Shown: positions 34,105 through 47,149 of the stretch, piece by piece
Position numbering within the stretch: the first letter of the stretch is position 1
How the letters are laid out: the number at the start of each line of letters is the position of its first letter
The notes under the pieces: generated by a model
Database searches by the model: none
The model's input: the letters and a program-made list of their open reading frames with translations, nothing else
Told to the model about the DNA's origin: nothing
Assembly: GCF_022458985.1 (NCBI RefSeq)
Contig: NC_061773.1
Location: 23,594,001 to 23,658,000 of the forward strand
Length of the DNA stretch: 64,000 nt
DNA from: Mugil cephalus
Taxonomy: Eukaryota > Chordata > Actinopteri > Mugiliformes > Mugilidae
Reading direction: 5' to 3'
Program-made: the position numbers and the translations under genes

Positions 34105-34500
34105 TATAAAGGACCTGCGATACCTCTCCTTCACACAGCGTGGGTGAAGAAGCCTGGTGGAGATTTCCAGGGCACTGACAGCCTGGTGCAGGGGATGGGA
34201 GGTGTTGTCCATGATTGACAACAGCTTCGCCGATATCCTGCTGTCCCCACCACCTCCACAGGATCAAGGCTGCAGCCCAGGACAGACCCGGCTTTCTTCA
34301 CATGTTGAGTTTTCCAGCAGACCATATCGTATACGATGGCTGACTCAACCACAGAGAAAGTCCTCAGGAGGGCGTCCTGCACTTCAAAGGAGCCCAGTCT
34401 TTACTGCAGATGGAGTCTGTTTTGGCCCTTCTTAAACACTGCCTGAGTGTTTTCAATCCAGTCCAGGGTCTTGTTAAAGTTGTATTTTGACACTCATGAG
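34105..34500 (-). mobile_element. LINE 3' fragment (CR1/Rex type), minus strand
   Basis: The minus frames include ENTQAVFKKGQ-like words at 34430-34455, LRTFSVVESAIVYDMVCWKT (34290-34380), and SSVLGCSLDPVEVVGTAG-like text (34240-34290). These are the C-terminal region and tail of a fish LINE. It joins the Tc1 remnant directly at about 34104, so one probably inserted beside or into the other. Confidence 0.6.
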
Positions 34501-34674
34501 GTGACATAGGGGTGGGGTCCTGTGTCACAATGCAAAGACATAAAATTTTACCTCCCCCACAATATAACTGCAGCATGCTTTATTCCAGTCATGGAATGTA
34601 CTGTACATAAAGATCCCAGTGTAACATTTAAGAATCCCAACCTCCACACAACAATGTAGCTTTCTGCATCTTGA

Positions 34675-34760
34675 CCTGTGACAGCTGGGATAGGCTGCAG
34701 CCTCCAGCGATACACGTCAAACTCAAGGCCTGCGGGCCACATGCGGCCCACAAGATAATA
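34675..34760. repeat. Two common repeat ends joined (TGTGACAGCTGGGATAGGCT and GTCAAACTCAAGGCC)
   Basis: TGTGACAGCTGGGATAGGCT at 34677-34696 belongs to the same dispersed fish repeat as 63835-64000, in inverted sense. It runs into ACGTCAAACTCAAGGCCTGC at 34713-34732, the hAT-like end described for 6655 and 31200. Nested or adjacent insertions are likely. Confidence 0.5.
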
Positions 34761-34769
34761 TTTTATGTA

Positions 34770-37590
34770 TACGAGGCGAGTACGTCAATCAGTGCCCCCT
34801 CCCAACTTTATTGACAAACTCATCAGAGTCTTGTGGTCACCTCGGCACACTACAAAAACAGAATTTCTAGAAGAAGCAAAATGTTCTTATATTTATTCAA
34901 ATCATCTTGTCTTATGTGAAAAAAAATCTGCCAATGGGTTTGCTTGACAAAAACTCTTAAAATAAGCACAAAGTTCTTGTCTCTGAACAAAGTATAAGAT
35001 GTATTTCTATGATTTTTTGCTTTCTTTAAATTCCTTTTTTGCAGTGCTGAGTGGTGCTCTGAAGCTACTGTCATGGGCTGGCTCAAAGTCCGGACGCAAA
35101 GGAAGCCAGAGGATGTAAATAAAGAATAATCAACAAAACATTTTATTACACAATAATGTAAAACAAGGAATAACAAAAGAGGTTATTCTTCGTGGACATA
35201 CAGCCACACATTCAGACGCATTGTTCAAAAAAAATCTGTGTATAACGCTGGAAAAAACAGGAAGAATATCATCCCCCACCTCACCATATAAGGAGTGGTC
35301 CACTGCTTTGCTGCAGCTTGCTCACGGGATTAAGGTTCATCACACTCTGATATTTCACACATTGGAAATCAGCTAAAGCCGGTTTCGGCTACACATGGAA
35401 AATCACTGAATACATGAAAAGCAGCACTCTTCCCTTTGTCTACGGGTTGAGCCTGGGTAGAACAAGACCACTGTTAGGAAACCAAACTGTGGTCTATTAA
35501 TCTCACAATGTATTATGAAAAATAGCGTTGTATTGGCCCCAATTGGTAAAACAGTCTGGGCACAGATGTGTCTCTTACTTAAAATTTGTTTTCATTACTC
35601 GTCTCATTTTAAATAAATATCCATTCCTGTTGGCCTGTGGCTCTATATAATTAGCGGTGTTAGCTCATAGCAGTACATGGATGGATAGGACTTGATGTTT
35701 TTATAGACTACTACTAACAGTTTGGCTACTGACTGCGGTTCAGGGTTGACCCATCGAGCTAATCCTGGGGCTATAAAGTAGCTAGATCAGTTGTCGTTGG
35801 ATAGTGCTATTGCTAGCTAGTATTTTGTAGATTTGGACTGCTAGTTTACATGAAAAGTTCACGGCAAGTGTCATGTGTTTACCGCCCACTCTTACATCAT
35901 TGTATTAACGAGCATATTTTGTTATTCAATGACAATAAAAACTTCTGATTCTTATATAAACTGTACTGCAGTCCACAATGGTGGTCGTTTGCTAATGGTG
36001 AACAATGCTAATGGAACAAACAGCATTACTGTTATCTCAAACGAGAAACAGGTGACAGCTGAAACAGAGCCAGGGAGCTGACAACGCCATCATAAATTAT
36101 TAGAGCTCAAAATCAACGCTGTGGATGTGTTGGATTATTTGATGGATTAAACGTGGAGCAGTTCAAAGGTAAGGCTTGTGAATTCATGAGGCGCTGGTGG
36201 ACACTTGTCAAATACCTGCAAGTTTCCATATTTTTTTTTTTTTTTTTTACTGTTTCACTCTGTAAATCAAAGATACAGCCACCTACGTAGAAGAAAAGAA
36301 GGGAATCTTAGGTGTGGACATAGGTGTTTTTTATGGAAACATTCAGAATAGTGACATGCAGCTGATGGTGGAGCATTTGAAATTCCTTTTGAAATCATTA
36401 TTTGATTTAACTTACTAAACTTACGAAAGCTGGATTTAGAGCCTGTTGTCCTCCCATTGTTTAAAAGATCCAAGGTCAGATGGCGTGATCAGTATCTGAT
36501 CTGAGAATCATGAGAATTATGAGGACTTAAGCAAGCAAGATAATAGCAGCAAGTAGCAGGGTGACAAATAATGTCCAATTAAACATGCATGTAATAATCC
36601 TCTTACTTCTAAAATCAATCAATACTCTTATAAAATCATTAAAAATTATACAACTGTGTATACAAGTGTCTTCAATACCTGTGAATAAATGTATGTATGT
36701 ATCCAAATATCAATTTGGTAACACTTTATAATAAAGTAAAGAATTAGTAAACACTTAATTCTGCATTTATAAAGCATCTATTAACACATTTAGTAACGAT
36801 TAGTTTGTGTCTCAATAATAAGATGTGCAAATTTAAATAGTTTATTAATCCTTTACTTATACTTTGTAGCACTACTGCTCTCAAATTCTAGTTTTAGTTT
36901 GTTCTCAAGCATTTTCCATGCTCAAACGCTTCTGACTGTGCAGTTCTTACAGAGTTGGCAGCGTGCAGGGATGTGTGCCATAACATTTTACTTGACCCAT
37001 TACTCTAATGTTTAGCATTCCACAGTCTTCTGAGCTTCTCACTGGAACACGTGCGCTGATTACATACATACTATGCTTTGACTTTTGGGTGCTGACCTAC
37101 AGCTGACCCACATTCGCGGTTCTGCACATAAATATACATCTAGAGTGTGCAAAAACACATTTTTACGGCTTTGCCCAGGAGACCTGGGCTTGCTGCTTTC
37201 TTCCCCCAATGCATGGTTGTTTTTGTGTGATGAGTTCTTTTACGGGTCCAGAGCAGTGATTTGTCTAAATATATAAGCGCAGCAGACCAGTCTGGTTTCA
37301 GGGCGCTTGTCTGCTTCAAATACTGAAAAACAGGAAGCGTGTCAGGTTCTCACCTACTCATTACTCAAACGGGGCTGCAGAAAACTTCCACTGGGGCGCC
37401 ATCAATTAACGGATTAGCCAAATGCATGCTGCATACTCAAGAGAAGGAGACAGGAAATGATGAATAGAAAGCCTGGATCAGTAAAGACAAATATTTCATG
37501 AATTAAGTTTATGAAGTAACAGCAATAGCCGGAATTTCTGTCTCTGCAGTTATTTTTATAGTAAGATTTGTAGTAAGATTAAACAGAAAG
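34770..37590. other. Gene-free, AT-rich stretch
   Basis: No splice-bounded exon is seen. ATGACAATAAAAACTTCTGATTCT at 35929-35952 looks like a LINE 3' tail ending in short repeats. A T-run at 36231-36249 and ATGTATGTATCC units near 36690 are simple sequence. The rest is unassigned. Confidence 0.4.
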
Positions 37591-37639
37591 AGCGAAGACA
37601 CTTCACATGGGTGACATAATGAGTAGTTCTGAGTTAGAG

Positions 37640-37700
37640 ATCTTAAGGACTTGGCATTTGTGTGGATGTTACTTAGACATGTACCATCGGCCTAAGCTTC
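37640..37700 (+). mobile_element. Tc1-like transposon fragment
   Basis: GGACTTGGCATTTGTGTGGA, TGTTACTTAGACATGTACC matches internal sequence of a second Tc1-like family. The phrase GTGTTGATGTTACTTAGACATGTA recurs at 52662-52684 inside an end-bearing copy. Confidence 0.45.
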
Positions 37701-38019
37701 TCCCCTCAACCTATAGGACCCAAAGTCAACCACTAACAACATCCCGTCATGCTCAGAAGGCCCATGTCTGCCCATGCCCATGTAAAGCATGGCAACATCT
37801 ATAGCCACACACCTACTCCCCAAAGAGCCCTTCTCCTCCTCCATCACACCCAGATGTTGAGATGATGATTGTTGATGCTACCAGTTCATGCAATTGCGAC
37901 TCATAATGAATGCACCAAATGCACATGAATGTATTTGGCGTAACGTTTTGTTTAGCTAATGTTGTCCCACCACCAATATGAGGTTTGAGCTGTAAAGAGC
38001 CCAGCTTCCCAAATCAAAA

Positions 38020-38340
38020 TTAATTGGAAAATTGTGTGCAGAGATGACTCCTGTGAGTTCCCCACCTCCGAGGCGGCTGCGCAGCCGTGCAAATCAAAAA
38101 ATAATACCACAAGGAAAGTGGAAGATTGTGTCGCCAGACTTTGGTTTCAAACCTTCTCATATTATAAACTGTTTCAACTGAGATCAGCGTCAGCAATTAG
38201 TGCCGCTTTAATTCAGCGCAGAGAAGCTGACTCCTCAGGTGGAATCAATAATAAATGGGTTGAGTATCTCCTGGCAGAATAGGGCCGGTTTGGCCATTGT
38301 GTGGGAATGTCAAACAAGCAAAGGGTTATGAAATTTAACC
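38020..38340. other. Non-repetitive block, possible regulatory element
   Basis: This 300-bp segment has even composition with TTAATTGG, AGCAATTAG and TTTAATTCAGCGC words that resemble homeodomain sites. It lacks repeat features, in contrast to its flanks. An 82-codon frame spans it, without splice sites or conserved protein content. Enhancer function is speculation. Confidence 0.2.
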
Positions 38341-38739
38341 AGCACTAACACAGATACTTGACTGAAACTGAACGGCTCTGTTAGACTTTTGTTTTAAAAA
38401 ATGCATGCTAAAAGAACCGGATAATAACCACAGAAAATTAGAGGGAAACACACATGAGGTCTATCAAATTCACCTTCCACACACCATTTCAAGAAGCGGG
38501 TTATTTTTCCTTAAAACAAACTGATTCAGTTTGTGCTGGTCACTGTTTATAGTTCAGAGTTTCTTACACCAACAAGATACAGACTAAATGAAATTAGCTG
38601 GCACTCATGTCAAATAACTATAGCAATAGACTTAACCTTTCCTGCAAATTAACAACTGAAAACCATCTTACAAACAATAAATATTCAATTAAACTGAGAG
38701 GCCGAAGAACACTTTCCATCCCTGTACCATCTGTCTGCT

Positions 38740-38998
38740 CAGCTCTAAGCCTGAACTGAACTTTCAAGAACAACTGTATTACTGTAACTTGCACTTTATT
38801 GACACAGCTGCAATATTGTAAATGTGCGTACAGACAAAAGCTACTGCCTTTTACGTTTACATTTTAAGTAAACAGTCTATATTTTATTTGATTCTATTTG
38901 ATTTTATGTTTTTTTCTGTTATACATTTATAGCTGCAGCTAGTAAAATACATTTCACTGCATGCATGTGACAAATAAAACCTTATCTTGTCTTAAGCA
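38740..38998 (+). mobile_element. LINE 3' UTR tail
   Basis: The stretch runs from CTGTAACTTGCACTTTATTG to CATTTCACTGCATGCATGTG and ACAAATAAAACCTTATCTTG. That is the standard 3' end of Rex/CR1-type LINEs in fish (tail ACAAATAAAnCTT...). No reverse transcriptase remains. Confidence 0.55.
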
Positions 38999-39938
38999 CC
39001 CTAATCTTAATTCAGTTATGCATTATGGACCTGAACACTTTTTGTGACTATCGACTATTGAAATAATCAATAATAAATGACTTTCTACTGTTCTATGCTT
39101 GTGGCTAACTAATATAGACCCTTTCACGGTTTGTAAACAATGTGACGTTTTGTGAGGGGCGGGGCTTAACTGAATCCCAAACATTTCAAACGCTGTAGCC
39201 TGTAAACGGCGCTTAGTATATTTCAGTGGACTGCTTTGGCGAGAATGGACAAGGAAAACGCATATTTTATAGAATATACTAATACACTCACTCCCCGAGA
39301 CCGCGAGTGTTATTTTAAAATGTTGACTGACTAGTGGGACTATATTCACGTCTATGCTCTCAGTACCTGGATGGACGATTTGACCAAAAGATGACACAGA
39401 GGGGACGAAGTCTGTTCTGTCTTTATCAAGTGAAGAATCTCCAACAAAGATATTACAACAAGTAAGTGGAACCAATGTGGAGGGTAACGTAGTAAATACT
39501 TGGACACCCCTGAAACAGCAAGTAACGTCGCGTTAGCTCGCGGTTAGCATTAGCATTAAGGTGTACCAGGAATCCCCTAAATAATAATAATTAACGTACC
39601 CTAATTTCAGTCACGATTTAGTTTAATCCATAACGTTATCCAGGCTGAAACCGATGATGCATTACATATATTACATAATATTATCTAAATACAGCATGAC
39701 AACATTTTCATGGTTGAAAGTGACCATGTTCTCCTCAAACTTCCCTCTGTTTTGCCTCCAGTTAACATTGTGACGTCATAGTGTAATAGGCCATGAAGGG
39801 GTCCCTAGCCTCCCCCAGTTCATTGACTGTAGTCAACTAACGTTTCTTAATCCTTCCATAGTTAGTATGCTTGTTTTTCTAACAAGTATGGAGTATACAA
39901 TAAACAAGTCATGATTCTGATTCTTTTTTTAATGATCA

Positions 39939-40246
39939 TGTTTTGAATTTCCTTTTTTATTTTGTTAAGTTCCTTGGGTTCTTATTTTGTGTTGTGCCCT
40001 GTTGTCTTCCCTTGATTGTTTATCGGTTTCCCCATGTCATTAGTTCCACCTGTGTCTCTCGTGTATAGCCCTGCCCGTCCCTTTGTTCTCTGTCCAGTTG
40101 TTTCAGTCTTCACCCTTTTGCCTCCACGCCATGATTTTTGCCATACACTGCATCACCTTCAGATTTTTCCTTTTACTTTCATTAAATACTTTTTGGTTTG
40201 ATCTCCTGCCTCATCGCTTACTGTCCTGCACCTGGGTCCTGTCACA
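39939..40246 (+). mobile_element. LTR-like or retroelement 3' end
   Basis: It starts TGTTTTGAATTTCC and ends CTGGGTCCTGTCACA, so it has TG...CA ends. It contains ATTAAA at 40182 followed by T-rich sequence and a CTCCTGCCTC...CACCTGGGTCCT segment that recurs widely in fish genomes. A solo LTR is one reading; a non-LTR 3' end is another. I did not find a convincing target-site duplication. Confidence 0.35.
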
Positions 40247-40249
40247 CGA

Positions 40250-42110
40250 CCAGACCTCCTTGACAAAACAAGCTGTGTTGAGCTGAGGGAAATGGCCGAG
40301 GAGAAATCTCTGCAGCCACAAATCATTTTTTCCACTGCACCTGGACAGTATCTCGGCAAAAACAGTTCTCTGTTCACAAAAACAAAAAGCAAACTCTTTT
40401 GAATCTGTTAATGAATCACACATGGAAAGTGTCTGTGAGAAGATGAGGTGTAGCTGTGAGGACGAGAGCAACGCCATTGTGTGACACTGACATACCAGTG
40501 AGGACAGGCTGGTGGATGACGATATGTTTACTGCCAGTAAAACAGTTTAGTCTTTTTCAGGAACTATTTTAAAAGCAACTCGAGTTTAATCTGGATTTAA
40601 AGGCTCCAAGTTAGCGTTGGCTTGACTTATTGCATGACAACAGGTGAAGCTGCGGGGAAGGAAGAAAGAAGAAGCGACTCTCGTGTCTAAAGCAAAGCCG
40701 GCTGATGTTTGGCTGAATGTGAAGCGAGTATAATCTACCACCTGGGTGTACTGAAGGTGCAAGAGATTTACTGAGATCAGATTTGTTAAGGACCTATGGT
40801 TCGTCTGCTCTTCCAGATGGTCACCTCACTACATACAAGCTAACAATGATTGCTGTTGGCAATATTTCTGTGTGTTCAGTCATATTGGAAAGATTTCCAA
40901 AGGTTCCTGACTTTTTTCTTCCAATGTGAATCCACGTTGAGGGTTGTCAGAACATTCCTGCTTTTTTTTTCTTAAAAAAAAAGCAATGTTTCTGAATTTC
41001 ACTGAATGACTGATGTATTTAAAAAAATGATTCACCGTGTTTATTCAGTTGGGGTTTTAATGCCAAACCTCCTGCTTATTCCCAAGTGGCCTTTCACAAT
41101 CACAGTGAGGCTAGAACAGAGCTAGCTGGTTGTGGCCATCAATGAGAAGCTCCATCAAAACTACCCAGACTACAAGAGGCAGTAAGACCTCATATTTACC
41201 CTGAGGGGCCCAACTAAATTTATTCTTGGTTTCGTTTCTGCTTCCGTTTCCTTTTGGCTCCACGGGTAAATGCACTGTAAAAACATGTCAAATGTCTGGT
41301 ATTGGTTCTTGCCCTCCTATACATTACTAACAGATGGAAACATGCCTGGCAAGCACTTTCAGTACATAATATTTAGCTCTTAGGCTACGCTCAAGGTTTA
41401 TGTAAGGAATCACCTGTGGACATGCTACAGTTTTTACTTTCTAGTCCACATAAAGTACACATGCATACCACAACTGTGTGGCCTTGAACTTCATATGCCC
41501 AATTTAATAATCTTATCCCCGGATGAAATTCAACAGTATACGCATACGGCCGCCATCTTGGAGGTTTAAATAGGTCCCTCTCTGATGGTTATCCAATCGG
41601 CAGGAAATTGGGGAAACACCAGCTGATCACACGCCAGATACAGCATACACCTATTGGCACAAAAATATGAATACAACGTCAGTGGTAACACTTGAAATGA
41701 CAGTGCTGCATAAGTTGCATGTTTTGTTGTTACAGTCCCTTCTGGAGAAGTGAAGCCACTCTTTCAGTCTCTCTGCCATCGTGTCTTCCTTGTCGTCACT
41801 TGCTTCGACCATTGACTTCTTTCGATTTATGGTGGCTGGCAAACAACTTTTAGATGCATCTCCACCACCGTCTGGACTGGGAAGTTAAGATTAGGCATGA
41901 AAAGAATTGATAAGCATGAAGGCTAATGATATCACTGAAGCGAACCAGTTGCCCATCCCTAGTCACCATTGGTTAAAGTGAAGCAAAAAGTGGAAAAAAT
42001 TAACCTGACTGGCAAAAAAGGCAAAGCTCTAACTAGCGCAAGCACAAGTATAAATGCACTGGTACTTGTTATGTGTACAGTACCTTAAAAGAGCCTTTAA
42101 TTATAATTAA
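40250..42110. other. Gene-free stretch
   Basis: No coding exon or named repeat. CATACGGCCGCCATCTTGGA at 41544-41563 is a phrase common to fish DNA transposon ends. The 63-codon minus frame at 41651-41842 is Lys/Glu-rich without a recognised domain. Confidence 0.4.
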
Positions 42111-42114
42111 TAAT

Positions 42115-42305
42115 TATTCGTTTATTGATTCCTCATGGGGGAATCCTTTCTCTTCATGTGACGCATCCATACAGTTGGGAAGACCACACCCGGGGAGCAA
42201 ATCTGGGGTCAGGTGCTTCTTCAAGGCACTGCAGCTATGCAGTCGGAGGTGTGGGGAGGCGACCCTATGACCCTTCGGCCCCCAAGCTGCACCTCTAACC
42301 ACTTA
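42115..42305 (-). mobile_element. SINE body/tail fragment (relative at 54285-54505)
   Basis: On the minus strand it reads CTTGAAGAAGCACCTGACCC, AGATTTGCTCCCCGGGTGTG, GTCTTCCC, then GGGGGAATC and an AT-rich tail. The same order occurs at 54285-54450. Its 5' head is not the tRNA-Lys-like sequence seen there. Confidence 0.6.
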
Positions 42306-42309
42306 CATA

Positions 42310-44360
42310 GGGCATCTTTGTGATGGTGAAGATTTTTAACTCTGCCGACACACGTTCTCTTGGTTTTATCATCGGATATCTTACCCTTTGATGTTGTGTA
42401 ATCAGTGCAAATAAAATATTTCACTCAACACTATCATAACAAAATTTGGAATTGTCACCTTTATACAAAGTCTACTGTATGTCAGAGGAAGCAGCGCTTA
42501 TAGTGATTTATGTCTCAATTATTGAACTTCATAAAGACGTCTAAAGGTGGAAGAGCAAGCATTCACTCCAGTAAAAATGAAAAATGTTGCGTATGATTGC
42601 AGTCAGTCCTCTGTGAGCGTCTACACAGGATGTAGGTTATTCAGACACATCAGTGGACTTACAAGCTCACAAACTCGTGTGCGTGAAGAAGTAGACTATA
42701 AAGTGTAACAGTAAGTTTCAGGTTGTGGTTGTAAAGCAGGCATGAAATTCAATTCTGCTGGGTTTGTCCAAAGGGATGCGTATCATAGTATCACAGTATC
42801 ACAGTTGTCAAGCACTGGGAGAAATGTCTTGTGTAAACAGACTTTTTAGAGGCATCCGCGAATCAGCATCTTAATCCCATTACACACATTTAAATCAGTT
42901 TAAAAAATGTATGTTCCTCTCGACTTATGCTGTCTGAAAGTAATCGGTGTGCAAATTCCCTCCTCTTCAACTGACCTTCCTTTTATCAATGGAATATTCA
43001 GCAATCGATCACACTCTTTGGTTGATTATACATTTTTTATATATATATTTTTTAATTTCCACCCACAAATTTAGATTAATCTAAATACACATTAACATGA
43101 ATCCTACATATTTTAGTAAAGGGATGAGGGAGAGCTTAAAATGATAATAATAATGTATAATTATAAAAAGAACTAGCCCAAGTGAAATATAATAGGTAGG
43201 GGGTCACTACTTAATCTCTCCATCAGTTTGGGATCCTTGGCCTGAAAAACATTGAAGTGGCTGGAGTAGAAGAACTTAATATTTGACATACACCATCCTT
43301 TAATTACTGGAAATGTCCTTGAAAGTTATTTCTTGAAAGGAGTGGGAACCTGGATCAGTTTTGGAAGAGTTCTCCAGTGCCATGTTTTATTTCCGGCTGC
43401 AACAATGAACTCTCATAGAAACAAATGAAGTTGTCTGTGCAAAATAATATGATAATAAAAAAAAATTGATGACCATAGCATAAATATAGAATTGCTAACG
43501 TATCCTGAAGTCTGCAGTGGACAGTAGATAACAGGACAAATAATTACAAAGGGGGAAAAATACTGTCATAACAAGAAAATCCTACTACTTGAGCCTAAGC
43601 ATCTGCTTCCTCAACACCAGGCAATCTACAGAAAGCAGTTGCCTCTAGCTGAAGTAAGATGGATCATTAACTTGACAAGAGTGACAAGTGCCGGGGGCAC
43701 CAGCTCCTGTGGTGGAAGGCAGGATTATCTTACTGCCTTGGGGCAAAAGATCAGATGTTATGGTTCCTAAAAGTGTGCAGTAGCGCTGAGATCTTATTAT
43801 GTGCTTGGACACCACAGCCTGAATAGTTCTAGCTTCCTGATGTCTTAATATGTCTGTGCTCGGACGTCTAAAGGCACAGACTTGTACATTGAGATTTTTA
43901 GGCCAAGACTCAGTTGTCTACCTACGTCCGAAGGGCAAGGGGCACTCTTTGGAGGAGAACAACGTCTGTCTTTTAGTTATTAAGTAAAATTAAGTAAAAT
44001 CCATGAAAGGCTTGCCAACAAAAGTAGGTTTTGAGCAGTGTTTTTTTTTTAGATCTCAGAGATCAGTTGACCTGTTTTGTTTACAGTTGGGCCCCTGGGA
44101 CAGATGATAGACCTTTGTCCAAGGATCTCAAGGTATGAGGTGGTAAAAGTTCAACAATGTAGCCCAGGGCACAGCCATGAAGAGCTTTAAAAGTGACCAG
44201 TAAGTTCTGGTTCTGGTTAAAAGTCCGGCAGCTGAATTTTCGTCCGTCTGAAGTTGTGAGATTTAGTGTTCAGACAGGTAACGTAAAATAGTCTCTGTAG
44301 GACTTTAGTAACAAAGGACTCCAAAGTGAATCAAACCAGACATGAAAAAAATGACCTGAC
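42310..44360. other. Gene-free stretch with an unassigned repeat-like tail
   Basis: Contains a TATATATATTTT run near 43040. At 44090-44290, phrases such as AGCCATGAAGAGCTTTAAAAG resemble a common fish repeat. No exon is visible. Confidence 0.4.
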
Positions 44361-44364
44361 AAAC

Positions 44365-44935
44365 AAAACTGGACTGGACTGACCATAATACTGGAATTTT
44401 TACTGGACACTGCATATCACAGTGCTCTGAGATTTGTCACTGTATTCCAGGATTGACTGGCCTTCACTGATGATGTGAAGGCTCTGTCATTGGTACCTGT
44501 TCATCTATAAAGCCATGCTAGACATGCTCCCTTCTTATATATGCTCCTTGATTGCCCAGAAAGCTGGAAGTAGCTATAGCTTGAGATCACAAGATGTTGT
44601 CCTGTTGTGTGTACTAAGTGTAAGGACTGAATTTGGTAAATCGGCTCCTCTTACCTGGAACATCCTTCAAAAAGACCTGAATCTTGGGAGCCTTATCCCG
44701 CTGCCTGATTTTAAAGTTCTTAGAACCTCAATGATAAATACATCAGTTGGTGTTTGTCATTTTCTGTAGGTGTCTTAATGTTATCACTGGTACTGGATTC
44801 ATAACACATTAATGTATCTGTAACTTTTTATGCTGCTACTGTTTTGGCCCATTCTCCCTTGAAAATGAGATCAGTGATCTCATTGGGGCCAACTTGGTAA
44901 AAATAAAGGTAAAATAAATTTAAAAACAATAAAAC
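44365..44935 (+). mobile_element. L2/Rex-type LINE 3' end
   Basis: The frames read HCALRFVT..., then IYKAMLDMLPSYICSLI, then SYSLRSQDVV...VRTEFGKSAPLTWNILQKDL. This is the C-terminal reverse transcriptase tail of fish L2-like LINEs (LRSQ...VPRVRTELGKxAFxxxAPxxWNxLQ). It ends GAGATCAGTGATCTCATTGG, GGCCAACTTGGTAAAAATAA, AGGTAAAATAAA, the usual 3' terminus. It is 5'-truncated. Confidence 0.75.
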
Positions 44936-44973
44936 AAGAAAGACCTTGGCCCGTGTTATTGAATATTCTTAAA

Positions 44974-45290
44974 AGTTGCTCCTAGGGGCCAAATTCTAAG
45001 ATTTGAATGACTTAAAGTGAATTAATTAAAAGCTACAGAATGGATTGTGGTTGGCAATCCTAGAAACTGATGAAAGCTGAAGCATTTTATCCTAGTTAAT
45101 ACCAAATAGAAGTGCAAAAATGACCAGCATGGTAAATGAATGAAATATAACTATCAGCATGTGAATACTGTGCAAGTGGGCCTGAGTTTTCACATATTTT
45201 ATAGGATAAATTTAAAGTTTATCTTACTATATATTTAATAGAGATTTTCTTTCTATGTAAGATATTATTTAGAGTCTCGGTCGGGTTTAT
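44974..45290 (-). mobile_element. Half-copy of the GGGGCC-ended element (full copy at 51461-52148)
   Basis: The reverse complement of 51680-52120 aligns here with few differences. Shared runs include GTTGCTC.TAG.GGCCAAATTC, GTGAATTAATTAAAAGCTAC, AAAAATGACCAGCATGGTAA, and GAGTTTTCACATATTTT. The copy stops before the other terminus, so it is truncated. Confidence 0.75.
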
Positions 45291-45299
45291 TAGTTATGG

Positions 45300-47090
45300 A
45301 TTATAGTTAGGGTAGCTATTATTATTAGTTTTACCTGGGGATACCCTGTGATTCATAAAATACCCCCCTACATCTGTGTTTAGTGAGGTGGATTCACACG
45401 GGATAAAACAAACTCTGTGTTTTACTCAAATTTACAATCTGTTGTTATTGCTCTGCTACTTTCCGCCTCACTCTACTGCGTGTCTGAAATAGCTTTACTT
45501 TGCAAATTCGAATGGATAATAAAAACAGATTTTTTATATTATTGATCCCAATTAAGAAATTACAAACAACCAATATATCAGTATTTAAACCATAGACTGA
45601 TGAGGTTCTTCATCAGATTCAGCCTTTGCCGATGAACACACTAATGCCTGATTTAATGATTTCATCCGTATAAACGGGTTCAGCGAGATCTCGCCTTTGC
45701 ACCCTAACATCTGTCCAGACTTTGAATTACAGCACATCCTTCATAATTCTTAAATTGACAAAAGGCGGAAAAAAAGATGCAAATCAAACAGAAGTTTCAA
45801 AAGTAAACTAAGCGTAAAAAATAACTCCTAAACCCCTAAATCACAGAAATATCAGAGGACCTCTGTGTTACACAAATATAATTGGTAATTTGCTGTGTCA
45901 TTGTTGCTTTACAGATTGAGATTACAGATGACCTCCGTGATTCCCAGAGGTAGATAAAGATAAAACTAGTTCCAATTTATCAACTAGAGCTGATAAATCT
46001 ATTGATTTGATGCTCCATTCTATGCCATTATCACCAGACACTAGAGAAATGTTGGAGAAAATGAGAACATGCCAACTGCTTCTGCTGTTGTATCCACGCT
46101 GACTGATACTGACATTAATGAGGCAGGCGGTTTTAACCCAAACCACATTGAAATGTTGTTTTCAATCATTTTGAATTATTCATATAAAGATTTATTTCAG
46201 TTCAGTCGGGCCGCTCTCTCGGTCAGCACAAACCAGGATAATTCATCTTTGTATATTTAAAAAAAAAAAGAAAAAAAAAAGCAAAGTTCACAGTTACGAT
46301 CACACTCAGGCCAGTGGTTTTAAATCAAAGGCTGTTTTTGAAACTAGAAGTAAATTCAGTCAGACACTCCACAACTTTAATTCTGAAAGGGAATAGGAAG
46401 AAGCATTTGCTTTTCTAATGCTACCCCCTTCTCCTTTCCCAGTTATTAACAATTATCAGTTGATTTCAATTCAGAAATTACTGTACATATTTAAATGTAT
46501 GTCCAGTACGTCATGAATATATATATTTACATATGTACAAACAAAAGACAATGATATAAATAAAAAGGACCCTGAATTGGTTGGGTAAGAGCAGAGGGTT
46601 TAAATCACAACCTTATGATGATATAAGCGACTCTATGCAAATGTGTTGAAGGAGAAACTGCACATAAAAGATTTAGTTGTAGTGGCACCTCTGTTATACC
46701 AAGATGTAATTTCAGTCATAAAACGTGAAAGGTCCACACTTCTCAGTTTCAACTACAGATATATTACACCTAGCAGTGAAATTTAAAGCTTAAACTGACG
46801 GAACATCAGAGCTGCCTTGGCCACTGACTGCCATTATTTCATTCCTGTTCCTCTCATGTTTCCAAACTGTAATAGTGCTATTCGTTTCATACTAATGTTT
46901 TGATGCACTAATAAATCTCCCATGCAGACTTAGCATAAAAATGCTAAGCTAATGGCAACAAAGACAATGTAAACAGCCTTGTTATCCATGATAACATAAT
47001 AATCATCATCATCGTCATAATAATAATCATAATAATAAACTTTTAAGATTGCAAATAATGTTTTTAGTTGTTATCAGAAAACTGGTGTGA
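45300..47090. other. Gene-free, AT-rich stretch
   Basis: No exon, RNA gene or named transposon. An A-run is at 46258-46280, and TCA/TAA trinucleotide repeats are at 47000-47040. Frames are short and unconserved. Confidence 0.45.
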
Positions 47091-47149
47091 GTGCTGACCA
47101 ATCCAGATCATTGTTCAAGTGAAGCCACATAACACGTAAGCCACTTTTA

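Noticed and set aside
39023..39475. 150-codon minus-strand open frame
   Set aside because: No recognisable domain and no splice or codon pattern of a real exon; expected by chance in this much sequence.
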